Counted from the first letter of the stretch, positions 8,105 through 28,039 are shown. The stretch is 64,000 nucleotides of DNA from JAXMCK01 sp046349395 (GCA_046349395.1 JAXMCK010000005.1:806001-870000), one strand, 5' to 3'. Translations and numbers: made by a program. The notes: generated by a model not told the origin, from the letters alone.

Positions 8105-8503
8105 TCAGAACACCGTGCAGAGAACTTCGCCGCCGACCCGCGCTTCGCGGGCCTCGGCGTCGGACATGACGCCCCGGGGCGTCGACAGGATGGCGATGCC
8201 GAGGCCGTTGTAGACCTGCGGCAGCTCCTTCACGCCGGCGTAGATGCGCCGACCGGGCTTCGACACCCGACGCAGCTCACGGATCACCGGCTCGCCATTG
8301 TGATATTTGAGCTCGATCTCGAGCTCCTGCTTGCCGGGTCCCGCCACCTTGGCCTGATAGCCACGGATGTAGCCCTCGCGGCGCAGCACCTCGAGAACGT
8401 TGGTCCGCAGCTTCGACGCCGGGGCCAGAATGGTGCTCTTCTGCGCCATCTGACCGTTGCGGATCCGGGTCAGCATATCGCCGAGCGGGTCGCTGATCGA
8501 CAT
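8105..8503 (-). CDS. rpsH: 30S ribosomal protein S8
   Basis: 132 aa. MSISDPLGDMLTRIRNGQ is the S8 N-terminus, and the C-terminal STPRGVMSDAEAREARVGGEVLCTVF carries the rRNA-binding motif. In enterobacteria S8 is the autogenous repressor of the spc operon by binding near rplE; no matching leader structure was identified here. Confidence 0.99.
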   Translation of the reverse strand: MSISDPLGDMLTRIRNGQMAQKSTILAPASKLRTNVLEVLRREGYIRGYQAKVAGPGKQELEIELKYHNGEPVIRELRRVSKPGRRIYAGVKELPQVYNGLGIAILSTPRGVMSDAEAREARVGGEVLCTVF

Positions 8504-8518
8504 CCTACCGTCCCCGTC

Positions 8519-8824
8519 TCACCAGCTCGCCTTGACCAGGCCCGGGATCTGGCCTTCCGAGGCCAGATCGCGCAGCGCGATCCGCGAGAGTCCGAACTTC
8601 CGATAATAGGCGCGCGGCCGACCGGTGAGATGACACCGGTTGCGGATGCGGACCTTCGATCCGTTGCGCGCGAGCGTGGCCAGCGTGAGCGTCGCCTCGA
8701 ACCGCTCCTCGGGCTCCTTCGAGCGATCCATGATGATCGCCTTCAACGCCTGGCGCTTCGCAGCCTGGCGCTTCACCAGCTCGCGGCGGTGCTCGTTCTT
8801 CTCGACGGCGCTCTTCTTCGCCAT
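8519..8824 (-). CDS. rpsN: 30S ribosomal protein S14 (zinc-independent form)
   Basis: 101 aa, the long C-minus form without the CxxC...CxxC zinc ribbon. MAKKSAVEKNEHRREL opens it and CHLTGRPRAYYRKFGLSRIALRDLA closes the rRNA-binding core. The lack of zinc ligands means no zinc-responsive paralogue switch is implied at this locus. Confidence 0.99.
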   Translation of the reverse strand: MAKKSAVEKNEHRRELVKRQAAKRQALKAIIMDRSKEPEERFEATLTLATLARNGSKVRIRNRCHLTGRPRAYYRKFGLSRIALRDLASEGQIPGLVKASW

Positions 8825-8840
8825 TTCGATCCTCGTCCCG

Positions 8841-9380
8841 TCACTTCCTGAACGGCATGTTGAACGCCTCGAGGAGAGCCTTGGCCTCCTCGTTCGTCCG
8901 CGCCGTCGTGCAGATGATCACGTCCATGCCCCGATTCTCCTCGACGTCGTCGAAGTTGATCTCGGGGAAAACGATCTGCTCCTTGATGCCGAAGGCGTAG
9001 TTCCCGCGGCCGTCGAAGCTCTTCGGCGGCACGCCGCGGAAGTCGCGCACGCGCGGCAGGGCGATCGTGATCAGGCGATCGAGGAATTCGTACATCCTCT
9101 CCCGCCGGAGCGTCACCTTGCAGCCGATCGGCATGCCTTCGCGCAGCTTGAAGTTCGCGACCGACTTCCGGGCCTTGCACATCACCGGCTTCTGGCCGCT
9201 GATCTTGGTCAGCTCGGAGGCCGCCGAATCGAGCTTCTTCTTGTCCGTGACCGCTTTGCCGACCGCCATGTTGATGACGATCTTGTCGATCTTCGGCACC
9301 TGCATCGGGTTCTTGTACCCGAAGCGCTCGACCAGCTGCGGGCGAACCTTGCCCTCGTAATGCTCTTTCAGTCTTGCCAT
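8841..9380 (-). CDS. rplE: 50S ribosomal protein L5
   Basis: 179 aa, typical length. The N-terminal MARLKEHYEGKVRPQL, the central GQKPVMCKARKSVANFKLREG and the C-terminal MDVIICTTARTNEEAKALLEAFNMPF identify L5, the 5S rRNA-binding protein of the central protuberance that contacts S13 and P-site tRNA. Confidence 0.99.
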   Translation of the reverse strand: MARLKEHYEGKVRPQLVERFGYKNPMQVPKIDKIVINMAVGKAVTDKKKLDSAASELTKISGQKPVMCKARKSVANFKLREGMPIGCKVTLRRERMYEFLDRLITIALPRVRDFRGVPPKSFDGRGNYAFGIKEQIVFPEINFDDVEENRGMDVIICTTARTNEEAKALLEAFNMPFRK

Positions 9381-9390
9381 GGCCCGGCCC

Positions 9391-9711
9391 TCAGCGATCG
9401 ATGACCTCGCCGGAGCGCTTCGCGAAGCGCACCTTGCGGCCGTCCTCGAGGAACTTGAAGCCCACTCGGGTCGGCTTGCCGTCCCGCGGGTCGATATGCG
9501 CCACGTTCGACAGATCGATCGCGGCTTCCTTGTTCACGATGCCGCCCTCGGGCTGCCGGGCGCTCGGCTTGGTGTGCCGCTTGGCGACGGCCACACCCTG
9601 CACGACGACCCGGTTCTCGGTCGGCAGCACCTTCAGCACCTCGCCCTGGCGACCCTTGTCGCGGCCGGCGAGGACGACGACCTTGTCGCCCTTCTTGACC
9701 TTCGCGGCCAT
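9391..9711 (-). CDS. rplX: 50S ribosomal protein L24
   Basis: 106 aa. It has a KOW motif, KGDKVVVLAGRDKGRQGEVLKV, directly after the start. The downstream GIVNKEAAIDLSNVAHIDPRDGKPTRVGF is the L24 signature. L24 initiates 50S assembly. I use the ATG at 9711 (overlapping the rplN TGA by one base) rather than the in-frame GTG one codon earlier. Confidence 0.98.
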   Translation of the reverse strand: MAAKVKKGDKVVVLAGRDKGRQGEVLKVLPTENRVVVQGVAVAKRHTKPSARQPEGGIVNKEAAIDLSNVAHIDPRDGKPTRVGFKFLEDGRKVRFAKRSGEVIDR

Positions 9712-10079
9712 CACAGCACCTCGGGTGCGAGCGAGATGATCTTCATGAACTTCTTGGCGCGCAGCTCGCGGGTGACCGGGCCGAAGATGCGGGTCCCGAT
9801 CGGCTCGCCCTGCTTGTTGATCAGCACCGCCGCATTCTTGTCGAAGCGGATGGCGGTGCCGTCGGCGCGCCGGATCTCCTTCGCCGTGCGCACGATCACC
9901 GCCGTGTGCACGTCGCCCTTCTTCACCTTGCCGCGCGGGATCGCCTCCTTCACGGAGACGACGATCACGTCACCCACGCCGCCATATCTGCGGTGCGAGC
10001 CGCCGAGCACGCGGATGCACTGCACGCGGCGGGCACCCGAATTGTCGGCGACCTCGAGATTGCTCTCCGGCTGGATCAC
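9711..10079 (-). CDS. rplN: 50S ribosomal protein L14
   Basis: 122 aa, the invariant length. MIQPESNLEVADNSGARRVQCIRVLGG at the start and VFGPVTRELRAKKFMKIISLAPEVL at the end are diagnostic. L14 forms inter-subunit bridges and is the docking site of ribosome silencing factor RsfS. Confidence 0.99.
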   Translation of the reverse strand: MIQPESNLEVADNSGARRVQCIRVLGGSHRRYGGVGDVIVVSVKEAIPRGKVKKGDVHTAVIVRTAKEIRRADGTAIRFDKNAAVLINKQGEPIGTRIFGPVTRELRAKKFMKIISLAPEVL

Positions 10080-10082
10080 GGC

Positions 10083-10346
10083 TCAGGCTCCCGTCTGCAC
10101 GGCAGCGGCCGTCTCGGCCTCGACGAGCACTTCCCAGCACTTCGTCCGCGACAGCGGCCGGCACTCGCGGATGCGCACCACGTCGCCCGCCTTGAAGCGG
10201 TTGTCCGCATCGTGCGCGGCGTACCGCTTCGAGCGCCGGATGTACTTCTTGTAGATCGGGTGCATGACCCGGCGCTCGACGCGCACGATCACCGTCTTGT
10301 CGCCTTTGTCGCTGACCACGGTGCCCTGGAGAACCCGCCTCGGCAT
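10083..10346 (-). CDS. rpsQ: 30S ribosomal protein S17
   Basis: 87 aa. MPRRVLQGTVVSDKGDKTVIVRVERRVMHPIYKKYIRRSKRY includes the S17 OB-fold and the HPIYKK/RRSKRY loop. The GDVVRIRECRPLSRTKCWEVL stretch is the family signature. S17 is a primary 16S-binding protein. Confidence 0.99.
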   Translation of the reverse strand: MPRRVLQGTVVSDKGDKTVIVRVERRVMHPIYKKYIRRSKRYAAHDADNRFKAGDVVRIRECRPLSRTKCWEVLVEAETAAAVQTGA

Positions 10347-10357
10347 CGTCCTACTCC

Positions 10358-10564
10358 TCAGACCTGTGCCGGAGCGCGGCGACGCTCGCCGAGCACGGTC
10401 CGCAGGCGGGCGATGTCACGCCGCACCTCGCGGATCCGCGCCGTACCCTCGAGCTGGCCGGTCGCGCGCTGGAAGCGCAGGTTGAACTGTTCCTTCTTGA
10501 GCTGCAGCAGCTGGTCCTTCAGCTGGTCCGTCGACTGCGCCCGAAATTCGTTCGCCGTGATCAT
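10358..10564 (-). CDS. rpmC: 50S ribosomal protein L29
   Basis: 68 aa. The FRAQSTDQLKDQLLQLKKEQFNLRFQRATGQLEGTARIREVRRDIARLRT coiled-helix pattern is typical L29, located at the peptide exit tunnel near the SRP and trigger-factor docking site. The ATG at 10564 overlaps the rplP stop as ATGA; longer readings of the frame overlap rplP and are rejected. Confidence 0.97.
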   Translation of the reverse strand: MITANEFRAQSTDQLKDQLLQLKKEQFNLRFQRATGQLEGTARIREVRRDIARLRTVLGERRRAPAQV

Positions 10565-11004
10565 GCCGCGGCCTCCTCGACCGCACCGTCCTGCGCCACC
10601 ACGCGCCGCACGAACTTCGTGTCGAGCGGTAGCTTCGCGGCACCCCGCGCGATGGCCTCGGCGGCCAGCACCTCGGGCACGCCGTCGATCTCGAACATCA
10701 CCCGGCCGGGCTTGATGCGGCAGACCCAGAGCTCGACCGAGCCCTTGCCCTTGCCCATCCGGACTTCGGCCGGCTTCTTCGACACCGGCACGTCGGGGAA
10801 GACCCGGATCCACACCCGGCCGACGCGCTTCAGGTGGCGCGTGATGGCCCGGCGGGCGGCCTCGATCTGCCGTGCCGTGATGCGGCCCGGCTCCATGGCC
10901 TTCATGCCGAAGGCACCGAAATTGAGGTCGGCACCGCCCTTGGTCAGGCCGTGCACCCGCCCCTTGAACGCTTTGCGGAACTTGGTCCGCTTCGGCTGCA
11001 TCAT
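10561..11004 (-). CDS. rplP: 50S ribosomal protein L16
   Basis: 147 aa, about ten residues longer than the usual 136-138, owing to a C-terminal extension ending in VAQDGAVEEAAA. MMQPKRTKFRKAFKGR at the start and the RQIEAARRAITRHLKR and MGKGKGSVELWVCRIKPGRVMFEI segments are diagnostic. L16 organises the A-site tRNA region of the 50S. Confidence 0.98.
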   Translation of the reverse strand: MMQPKRTKFRKAFKGRVHGLTKGGADLNFGAFGMKAMEPGRITARQIEAARRAITRHLKRVGRVWIRVFPDVPVSKKPAEVRMGKGKGSVELWVCRIKPGRVMFEIDGVPEVLAAEAIARGAAKLPLDTKFVRRVVAQDGAVEEAAA

Positions 11005-11029
11005 GACACGTTATCCAATAATCCAGCCG

Positions 11030-11713
11030 TCAGCCGCGACCGCCCGGAGCCTGGTCCGCCAGCCGCTTGTCGAAAGCGCTGGGGTCGTGCTCCATGATCT
11101 CGCCGCGGAACACCCACACCTTCACGCCGCAGGTGCCGAACGGCGTGTGCGCCGTCGCCCGCCCGTAATCGATGTTGGCACGCAGCGTGTGCAGCGGCAC
11201 GCGGCCCTCGCGGTACCACTCCGTCCGCGCGATCTCGGCCCCGCCGAGGCGGCCGCTGCAGGTCACGCGGATGCCCTGGGCGCCGAGGCGCATGGCCGAC
11301 TGCACGGCACGCTTCATCGCCCGGCGGAAGGTGACGCGGCGGGTCAGCTGCTGGGCGATGTTCTCGGCCACAAGCTTGGCGTCGAGCTCGGGCTTCCTGA
11401 CCTCGACGATGTTGAGGTGAACCTCGCCCGAGGTGAGCTTCGAGAGCTCCTTGCGAAGGACCTCGATCTCCTGGCCCTTCTTGCCGATCACGACACCCGG
11501 ACGGGCGGTATGCAGCGAGACGCGGGCTTTCTTCGCCGGGCGCTCGATCACGACGCGGCTGATGCCGGCCTGTGAGAGGCGCTTCTGCAGGAAGTCGCGG
11601 ATCTTAAGGTCCTCGGCCAGCAGCTTCTCGTAGCCGCGATCGTCGAACCAGCGCGAATCCCAGGTCCGATTGATGCCGACGCGAAGGCCGATCGGATTGA
11701 CTTTCTGACCCAT
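11030..11713 (-). CDS. rpsC: 30S ribosomal protein S3
   Basis: 227 aa. It has the KH domain with the VIGKKGQEIEVLRKEL GxxG loop at about 76-92, and the C-terminal domain with QGIRVTCSGRLGGAEIAR. S3 lies at the mRNA entry tunnel and helps helicase activity. The ATG overlaps the rplV TGA by one base. Confidence 0.99.
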   Translation of the reverse strand: MGQKVNPIGLRVGINRTWDSRWFDDRGYEKLLAEDLKIRDFLQKRLSQAGISRVVIERPAKKARVSLHTARPGVVIGKKGQEIEVLRKELSKLTSGEVHLNIVEVRKPELDAKLVAENIAQQLTRRVTFRRAMKRAVQSAMRLGAQGIRVTCSGRLGGAEIARTEWYREGRVPLHTLRANIDYGRATAHTPFGTCGVKVWVFRGEIMEHDPSAFDKRLADQAPGGRG

Positions 11714-12093
11714 CAGGCGGCCTCCGCCCGCTCGCGGACCACGATCCGCAGCCGGCTCATATGCTTCTCGATCCGGCCGGCACGGCCACGGGCGCGCGGG
11801 CTCATCCGCTTCATCACCATGCCCTTGCCGACGCTGGCTTCGGCGACGACCAGGCGGTCGACGTCGAGATTGTGGTTGTTCTCGGCGTTCGCGATCGCCG
11901 ACTCGAGCGCCTTCTTCACCGTCTGCGCGATGCGCTTGCGGCTGAACTCCAGCGCCACGACGGCACGCCCTGCGTCCATGCCCCGGATCAGGCCGGCGAC
12001 GAGGTCGAGCTTGCGCGGGCTCGTGCGCAGGAGGGTGGCCACCGCCATCGCCTCCTTGTCGCTCAGCCGCCGCTCCTGGCTCGGCTTGCCCAT
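11713..12093 (-). CDS. rplV: 50S ribosomal protein L22
   Basis: 126 aa from the ATG at 12093, one base after the rpsS stop codon. The frame continues to 12123, but that would overlap rpsS, so the internal MGKPSQERRLS start is used. LRTSPRKLDLVAGLIRG and the RMSPRARGRAGRIEKHMSRLRIVV beta-hairpin, which reaches into the exit tunnel, identify L22. Confidence 0.97.
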   Translation of the reverse strand: MGKPSQERRLSDKEAMAVATLLRTSPRKLDLVAGLIRGMDAGRAVVALEFSRKRIAQTVKKALESAIANAENNHNLDVDRLVVAEASVGKGMVMKRMSPRARGRAGRIEKHMSRLRIVVRERAEAA

Positions 12094-12094
12094 C

Positions 12095-12373
12095 TTACTT
12101 CCTCTTCGCCTTCTTGTCGGCACCGTGCCCGGTGTAGGTCCGGGTCGGCGAGAACTCGCCGAGCTTGTGGCCGACCATGTTCTCGGTGACGTAGACCGGC
12201 ACGAACTTCTTGCCGTTGTGCACCGCGAACGTCAGGCCGACGAACTCCGGCATGATCGTCGAGCGCCGCGACCAGGTCTTGATGATGTCGCTGCGCCCCG
12301 AGGCGCGGACCTTCTCGGCCTTGGTGAACAGATACCCGTCGACGAACGGGCCCTTCCAAACTGAGCGCGGCAT
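12095..12373 (-). CDS. rpsS: 30S ribosomal protein S19
   Basis: 92 aa, usual size. MPRSVWKGPFVDGYL, then the TWSRRSTIMPEFVGLTFAVHNGKKFVPV core and HKLGEFSPTRTYTGH, are diagnostic. S19 sits at the head of the 30S with S13. It begins 2 bp after the rplB stop and overlaps no other confident gene. Confidence 0.98.
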   Translation of the reverse strand: MPRSVWKGPFVDGYLFTKAEKVRASGRSDIIKTWSRRSTIMPEFVGLTFAVHNGKKFVPVYVTENMVGHKLGEFSPTRTYTGHGADKKAKRK

Positions 12374-12375
12374 GC

Positions 12376-13218
12376 TCAGCCTCCCCGCTTCTTGGCGACG
12401 TGACGCGACCGGACGATGAACTTGGTCGTCGCCTTGTTGCGCCGGGTCTTGTGGCCCTTGGTCGGCTGGCCCCACGGGCTGACCGGATGCCGGCCACCCG
12501 AGGTGCGGCCCTCGCCGCCGCCCAGAGGATGATCGACCGGGTTCATCGACACGCCGCGATTGTGCGGCTTCTTGCCCATCCAGCGCTTGCGGCCGGCCTT
12601 GCCCAGATTCTCGTTCTGGTGGTCCGGGTTCGACACCGCCCCGACCGAGGCCATGCACTCCGAGCGCACGATCCGGATCTCGCCGGAGCCGAGGCGGATC
12701 TGGCTCCAGTCGCCGTCGCGGCCGATCAGCTGCGCGAAGGCACCCGCCGAACGGGCGATCTGGCCACCCTTGCCGGGCTTCAGCTCGACATTGTGGATGA
12801 TGGTACCCACCGGGATGGCGCGGAGCGGGGCGGCGTTGCCCGGCTTCACGTCGACCTTCTCGCCGGCGATCACCTTGTCCCCCACGGCGAGGCGCTGCGG
12901 GGCCAGAATGTAGGCCAGCTCGCCATCCTCGTACTTGACGAGAGCGATGAAGGCGGTCCGGTTGGGATCGTACTCCAGCCGCTCGACGACACCCGCGACA
13001 TTCCACTTGCGCCGCTTGAAGTCGACGAGGCGATAGGCGCGCTTGTGCCCGCCGCCGCGGAACCGCGTCGTCACCCGGCCGTGATTGTTGCGGCCGCCCG
13101 AGGAGGTCTTGCCCTCGGTCAGCGTCTTGACCGGCTTGCCCTTCCACAGCTCGGACCGGTCGACGGTCACGAGCTGGCGCATCGACGGGCTGGTCGGATT
13201 GTAGGTCTTGAGCGCCAT
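12376..13218 (-). CDS. rplB: 50S ribosomal protein L2
   Basis: 280 aa. It contains the SSGGRNNHGRVTTRFRGGGHKRAYRLVDF N-domain pattern and the GVSMNPVDHPLGGGEGRTSGGRHPVSPWG C-terminal signature, with the His important for peptidyl-transferase region integrity. L2 is a core 23S domain IV-binding protein. Confidence 0.99.
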   Translation of the reverse strand: MALKTYNPTSPSMRQLVTVDRSELWKGKPVKTLTEGKTSSGGRNNHGRVTTRFRGGGHKRAYRLVDFKRRKWNVAGVVERLEYDPNRTAFIALVKYEDGELAYILAPQRLAVGDKVIAGEKVDVKPGNAAPLRAIPVGTIIHNVELKPGKGGQIARSAGAFAQLIGRDGDWSQIRLGSGEIRIVRSECMASVGAVSNPDHQNENLGKAGRKRWMGKKPHNRGVSMNPVDHPLGGGEGRTSGGRHPVSPWGQPTKGHKTRRNKATTKFIVRSRHVAKKRGG

Positions 13219-13222
13219 CGCC

Positions 13223-13516
13223 TCAGATCCCCGTCGTGACGTCGATCTTCTGGCCCTCGGCCAGCGTCACGATCGCCTTCTTCACGTCCGACCGACGGCC
13301 GAGCGTGCCGCGGAACCGCTTCACCTTGCCCTTGGTCACGAGCGTGTTGACCGCCCGCACCTTGACCCCGAACAGGCCTTCGACGGCCGCCTTGATCTCG
13401 GGCTTGGTCGCGTCGGGCAGCACCCGAAAGACGACCTGGTCGTACTCGCCGAGCCGGGTCGACTTCTCGGTCACCACCGGCGACACGATGACGTCGTACA
13501 TGCGCGCCTTGTTCAC
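13223..13516 (-). CDS. rplW: 50S ribosomal protein L23
   Basis: 97 aa from GTG 13516, which overlaps the rplD stop as GTGA and has GAGGAG 8 nt upstream; an ATG five codons later is the alternative. YDVIVSPVVTEKSTRL and FGVKVRAVNTLVTKGKVKRFRG are the L23 signatures. L23 is the chief docking site for trigger factor and SRP at the tunnel exit. Confidence 0.97.
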   Translation of the reverse strand: MNKARMYDVIVSPVVTEKSTRLGEYDQVVFRVLPDATKPEIKAAVEGLFGVKVRAVNTLVTKGKVKRFRGTLGRRSDVKKAIVTLAEGQKIDVTTGI

Positions 13517-14133
13517 AGCAGGCGCTCCTCGATCTTGCCCAGCGCGTCGCGGGTCAGCACCAGCATGTCGCGACGCAGGATGTCGTAGACGTTGAGGCCC
13601 TGAGCCGGCAGCACGTCGAGATGCGGCAGGTTGCGCGAGGCGAGCGCGAAGTTGCTCTCGACCTCGGGGCCGGTAATGACGAGGGCGGAAGCGAGCCCGA
13701 GCTTGTCGAGGGCACCCTTCAGCGCCTTCGTCTTCGGGGACTCCAGCTTCGCCTCGTCGAGGACCAGCAGCTTGCCGTCCTTCGCCTTGGCGGACAGGGC
13801 GCACTTCAACCCGAGGGCACGCACCTTCTTCGGCAGGTCGTAGCCATGGTCGCGAACGACCGGGCCGAACACGACGCCACCGCCGCGGAAGATGTTCACG
13901 CGCCGGGAGCCGTGCCGTGCGCGGCCGGTACCCTTCTGCTTGTACATCTTCGCACCGGTGCGCTGGATCTCGGCCCGGGACTTCACCTTGTGGGTGCCGG
14001 CCCGGCGCTTCGCCAGCTGCCAGTTCACGACGCGGTGCAGGATGTCCTGCCGCGGCTCGACGCCGAAGATCAGCTCGTTGAGCTCGATGGAGCCCACGGC
14101 CTCGGCGGCGAGATTCTTGACCTCGACCTGCAT
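13513..14133 (-). CDS. rplD: 50S ribosomal protein L4
   Basis: 206 aa. The tunnel-loop segment YKQKGTGRARHGSRRVNIFRGGGVVFGP and the C-terminal HLDVLPAQGLNVYDILRRDMLVLTRDAL identify L4. In gamma-proteobacteria L4 autoregulates the S10 operon; the long rpsJ leader required for that is not evident here because tuf lies only 41 bp upstream of rpsJ. Confidence 0.98.
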   Translation of the reverse strand: MQVEVKNLAAEAVGSIELNELIFGVEPRQDILHRVVNWQLAKRRAGTHKVKSRAEIQRTGAKMYKQKGTGRARHGSRRVNIFRGGGVVFGPVVRDHGYDLPKKVRALGLKCALSAKAKDGKLLVLDEAKLESPKTKALKGALDKLGLASALVITGPEVESNFALASRNLPHLDVLPAQGLNVYDILRRDMLVLTRDALGKIEERLL

Positions 14134-14138
14134 CTGCC

Positions 14139-14858
14139 TCAGCCCTCGCTCTCTTCGGCGACGACGACCTCGAGAGCCTCGCCCGCCTTGATGACGGCAC
14201 CCGGATAGGGAGCGCCCTTCGGCAGCGCCTTCTTCACCGCGTCGACGACGCGGACATAGGAACCCGCCGCACCCGGCACGCCGCCCTTGATCAGGATCAG
14301 GCCGCGGTCGGGATCGACGCCGAACACCTCGATGTTCTGCACCGTCACCCGACGGTCGCCCATGTGGCCGGCCATCTTCTTGTTCTTGAAGACCTTGCCG
14401 GGATCCTGGCGGTTACCGGTCGAGCCGTGGCTGCGGTGCGAGATCGACACGCCGTGGGAGGCCCGGAGACCACCGAAATTGTGCCGCTTCATCGCACCGG
14501 CGAAGCCCTTGCCGATGCTCGTCCCCACCACGTCGACGAACTGCCCGGCGACGAAGTGGCCGACATGGAGCTCGTCGCCGACCTCGAGGAGTGCATCCTC
14601 GTCGACGCGGAACTCGGTCACGACCCGCTTCGGCTCCACCTTCGCCTTGGCGAAGTGGCCCCGCATCGGCTTCGTCACGTTCTTCGGCTTCGCGGTCCCG
14701 ACGCCGAGTTGGATGGCGGTGTAACCATCCTTCTCGGCCGTGCGGACCGCGACGACCTGGCACTTCTCGACCTTGAGGACGGTCACCGGAATATGGCTGC
14801 CGTCCACGCCGAAAAGGCGCGTCATGCCGACTTTCTGGGCGATCAGGCCCGTGCGCAT
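14139..14858 (-). CDS. rplC: 50S ribosomal protein L3
   Basis: 239 aa. RTGLIAQKVGMTRLFG at the start, the GTSIGKGFAGAMKRHNFGGLRASHGVSISHRSHGSTGNRQDPGKVFKNKKMAGHMG central loop near the peptidyl-transferase centre, and a Glu-rich C-terminus (VVVAEESEG). The Gln in GNRQDPG is the residue methylated by PrmB in other bacteria. Confidence 0.99.
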   Translation of the reverse strand: MRTGLIAQKVGMTRLFGVDGSHIPVTVLKVEKCQVVAVRTAEKDGYTAIQLGVGTAKPKNVTKPMRGHFAKAKVEPKRVVTEFRVDEDALLEVGDELHVGHFVAGQFVDVVGTSIGKGFAGAMKRHNFGGLRASHGVSISHRSHGSTGNRQDPGKVFKNKKMAGHMGDRRVTVQNIEVFGVDPDRGLILIKGGVPGAAGSYVRVVDAVKKALPKGAPYPGAVIKAGEALEVVVAEESEG

Positions 14859-14868
14859 CCCCTGGCCC

Positions 14869-15177
14869 TCAGAGCTTGATCTCGACGTCCACGCCGGCAG
14901 CGAGGTCGAGCTTCATCAGCGCGTCCACCGTCTGGGGCGTGGGGTCGACGATATCGAGCACCCGCTTATGGGTGCGGATTTCGAACTGCTCGCGGCTCTT
15001 CTTGTCGATATGCGGCGAGCGGTTGACCGTGAACCGCTCGATCCGGTTCGGCAGAGGGATCGGGCCGCGCACGCGCGCCCCGGTCCGCTTGGCCGTGCCG
15101 ACGATCTCGCGCACCGACTGGTCGAGCACGCGATGATCGAAGGCCTTCAGCCGGATTCGTATGTTCTGCGTGTCCAT
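14869..15177 (-). CDS. rpsJ: 30S ribosomal protein S10
   Basis: 102 aa from ATG 15177; an in-frame TTG two codons upstream is unlikely. NIRIRLKAFDHRVLDQSVREIV and GPIPLPNRIERFTVNRSPHIDKKSREQFEIRTHKR are diagnostic. Besides its ribosomal place, S10 (NusE) works with NusB and NusG in antitermination. It opens the S10 group and follows tuf by 41 bp. Confidence 0.98.
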   Translation of the reverse strand: MDTQNIRIRLKAFDHRVLDQSVREIVGTAKRTGARVRGPIPLPNRIERFTVNRSPHIDKKSREQFEIRTHKRVLDIVDPTPQTVDALMKLDLAAGVDVEIKL

Positions 15178-15217
15178 GGTCAAATCGATCCTGTTGCCGA
15201 ACCTCGGCTGTTCTGGT

Positions 15218-16408
<1,191 letters not shown>

Positions 16409-16448
16409 ATCGGGAGCTCCGTGACTGGTCGTTCTAGGGTTTCAGGGC

Positions 16449-18524
<2,076 letters not shown>

Positions 18525-18541
18525 GGCCGTCTACCCCGCCA

Positions 18542-19009
18542 TCACCAACGATAATGCGAGAAGGCGCGATTGGCCTCGGCCATGCGCAGCGTGTCCTCGC
18601 GCTTCTTGAAGGCGGTGCCGCGGCCGTTGGCGGCGTCCAGCAACTCACCCGCCAACCGCTCGATCATCGTCTTCTCGGAGCGCTTCGCCGCCGACTGGAT
18701 GATCCAGCGGATCGCCAGGGCCTGACGGCGCTCGGCACGGACTTCGACGGGGACCTGGTAGGTCGCACCGCCGACGCGCCGCGAGCGGACCTCGAGGCTC
18801 GGCTTCACATTGTCCAGCGCGTCGTGGAAAATTCCGACGGCGTCCTTGCCCGTGCGCGCCTTCATGCGGTCGAAGGCGCCGTACAGGATGCCCTCGGCGA
18901 CGGACTTCTTGCCCTCGCGCATCAGCGAATTCATGAACTTGTTGACCACCACGTCCCCGAACTTCGGATCGGGGAGAATCTCGCGCTTCTCGGCCGCACG
19001 GCGACGCAT
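18542..19009 (-). CDS. rpsG: 30S ribosomal protein S7
   Basis: 155 aa. MRRRAAEKREILPDPKFGD and the C-terminal GTAFKKREDTLRMAEANRAFSHYRW are diagnostic. S7 nucleates the 3' domain of 16S rRNA and represses the str operon in E. coli; a comparable rpsL-rpsG spacer structure is not possible here because only 16 bp separate the genes. Confidence 0.99.
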   Translation of the reverse strand: MRRRAAEKREILPDPKFGDVVVNKFMNSLMREGKKSVAEGILYGAFDRMKARTGKDAVGIFHDALDNVKPSLEVRSRRVGGATYQVPVEVRAERRQALAIRWIIQSAAKRSEKTMIERLAGELLDAANGRGTAFKKREDTLRMAEANRAFSHYRW

Positions 19010-19025
19010 CGCTCGAACCCTTCCC

Positions 19026-19397
19026 TTACTTCGGACGCTTCACGCCGTACTTCGAACGGCTCTGTTTGCGATCCTTCACGCCCTGCGTGTCGAGCTTGCC
19101 GCGGATGGTGTGGTAACGGACGCCCGGCAGGTCCTTCACGCGGCCGCCGCGGATCAGGACGACCGAGTGCTCCTGCAGATTGTGCCCCTCGCCGGGGATG
19201 TAGCTCGTGACCTCGAAGCCGTTGGTGAGCCGCACGCGCGCCACCTTGCGGAGCGCCGAGTTCGGCTTCTTCGGCGTCGTGGTGTAGACGCGCGTGCACA
19301 CGCCACGCTTCTGCGGGCTGGCTTCGAGCGCCGGCACCTTGTTCCGGGTCGGCTTGTCTTCGCGCGCCCGGCGCACGAGCTGGTTGATCGTCGGCAT
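19026..19397 (-). CDS. rpsL: 30S ribosomal protein S12
   Basis: 123 aa. MPTINQLVRRARED opens it. The segments VYTTTPKKPNSALRKVARVRLTNG and GGRVKDLPGVRYHTIRG carry the two lysines (in PKKPNS and GRVKDLP) where streptomycin-resistance changes arise; both are wild type here. It opens the str group, with a promoter about 190 bp upstream. Confidence 0.99.
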   Translation of the reverse strand: MPTINQLVRRAREDKPTRNKVPALEASPQKRGVCTRVYTTTPKKPNSALRKVARVRLTNGFEVTSYIPGEGHNLQEHSVVLIRGGRVKDLPGVRYHTIRGKLDTQGVKDRKQSRSKYGVKRPK

Positions 19398-19584
19398 CCG
19401 CTAAGCTCTTCCCGTTCATGCCAACGCGACGTTTCCGGCAGCCCGCAGGCTACCGGATCGACACATCGAGGCACGGGCTCGCGCAAGCACAGCCCGTGCT
19501 AAGGTGTCACTAGACGCGTTGAACCCGGTGCTGCGTCTGATCCGCTAGGGTCACCACCAGCACCACGTCAAACTGTGACGGCGT

Positions 19585-19613
19585 TCTAGACGTCCGAAGC
19601 GCACGCCGTCAAG
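19585..19613 (-). promoter_or_regulatory. Promoter for rpsL-rpsG-fusA-tuf
   Basis: On the minus strand CTTGAC (19613-19608), a 17-bp spacer and TCTAGA (19590-19585). The -35 fits the alphaproteobacterial CTTGAC preference. It lies in the 283-bp gap between rpoC and rpsL and would leave a leader of about 180 nt. Confidence 0.65.
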
Positions 19614-19634
19614 TGCCCCTCGGTAGAAGGCGGC

Positions 19635-19656
19635 GGCGGATCCCGCAGGACCCGCC
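19635..19656 (-). terminator. Possible terminator/attenuator after rpoC
   Basis: Hairpin GGCGGGTCC-TGCG-GGATCCGCC, 9 bp with one G-T pair, 24 bp past the rpoC stop. It is followed by GCCGCCTTCT rather than a clean T-run, so termination is likely partial. Confidence 0.45.
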
Positions 19657-19680
19657 GCGACCAGACGACACTCGCGGGAC

Positions 19681-23862
<4,182 letters not shown>

Positions 23863-23941
23863 CGGATCCTGCTCTCGTTCACCGCCGTCATGGGTATGCG
23901 GAGAAAGGTGCCGCGGGTCTCACCGCGGCACCGGATCGTGA

Positions 23942-28039
<4,098 letters not shown>

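Noticed and set aside
12094..12123. Longer L22 start at 12123
   Set aside because: Overlaps the end of rpsS, while ATG 12093 follows the rpsS stop by one base and gives the usual L22 N-terminus.
13223..14200. 325-codon frame covering rplW and part of rplD
   Set aside because: Only its last 97 codons match L23; the rest is the wrong frame of rplD.
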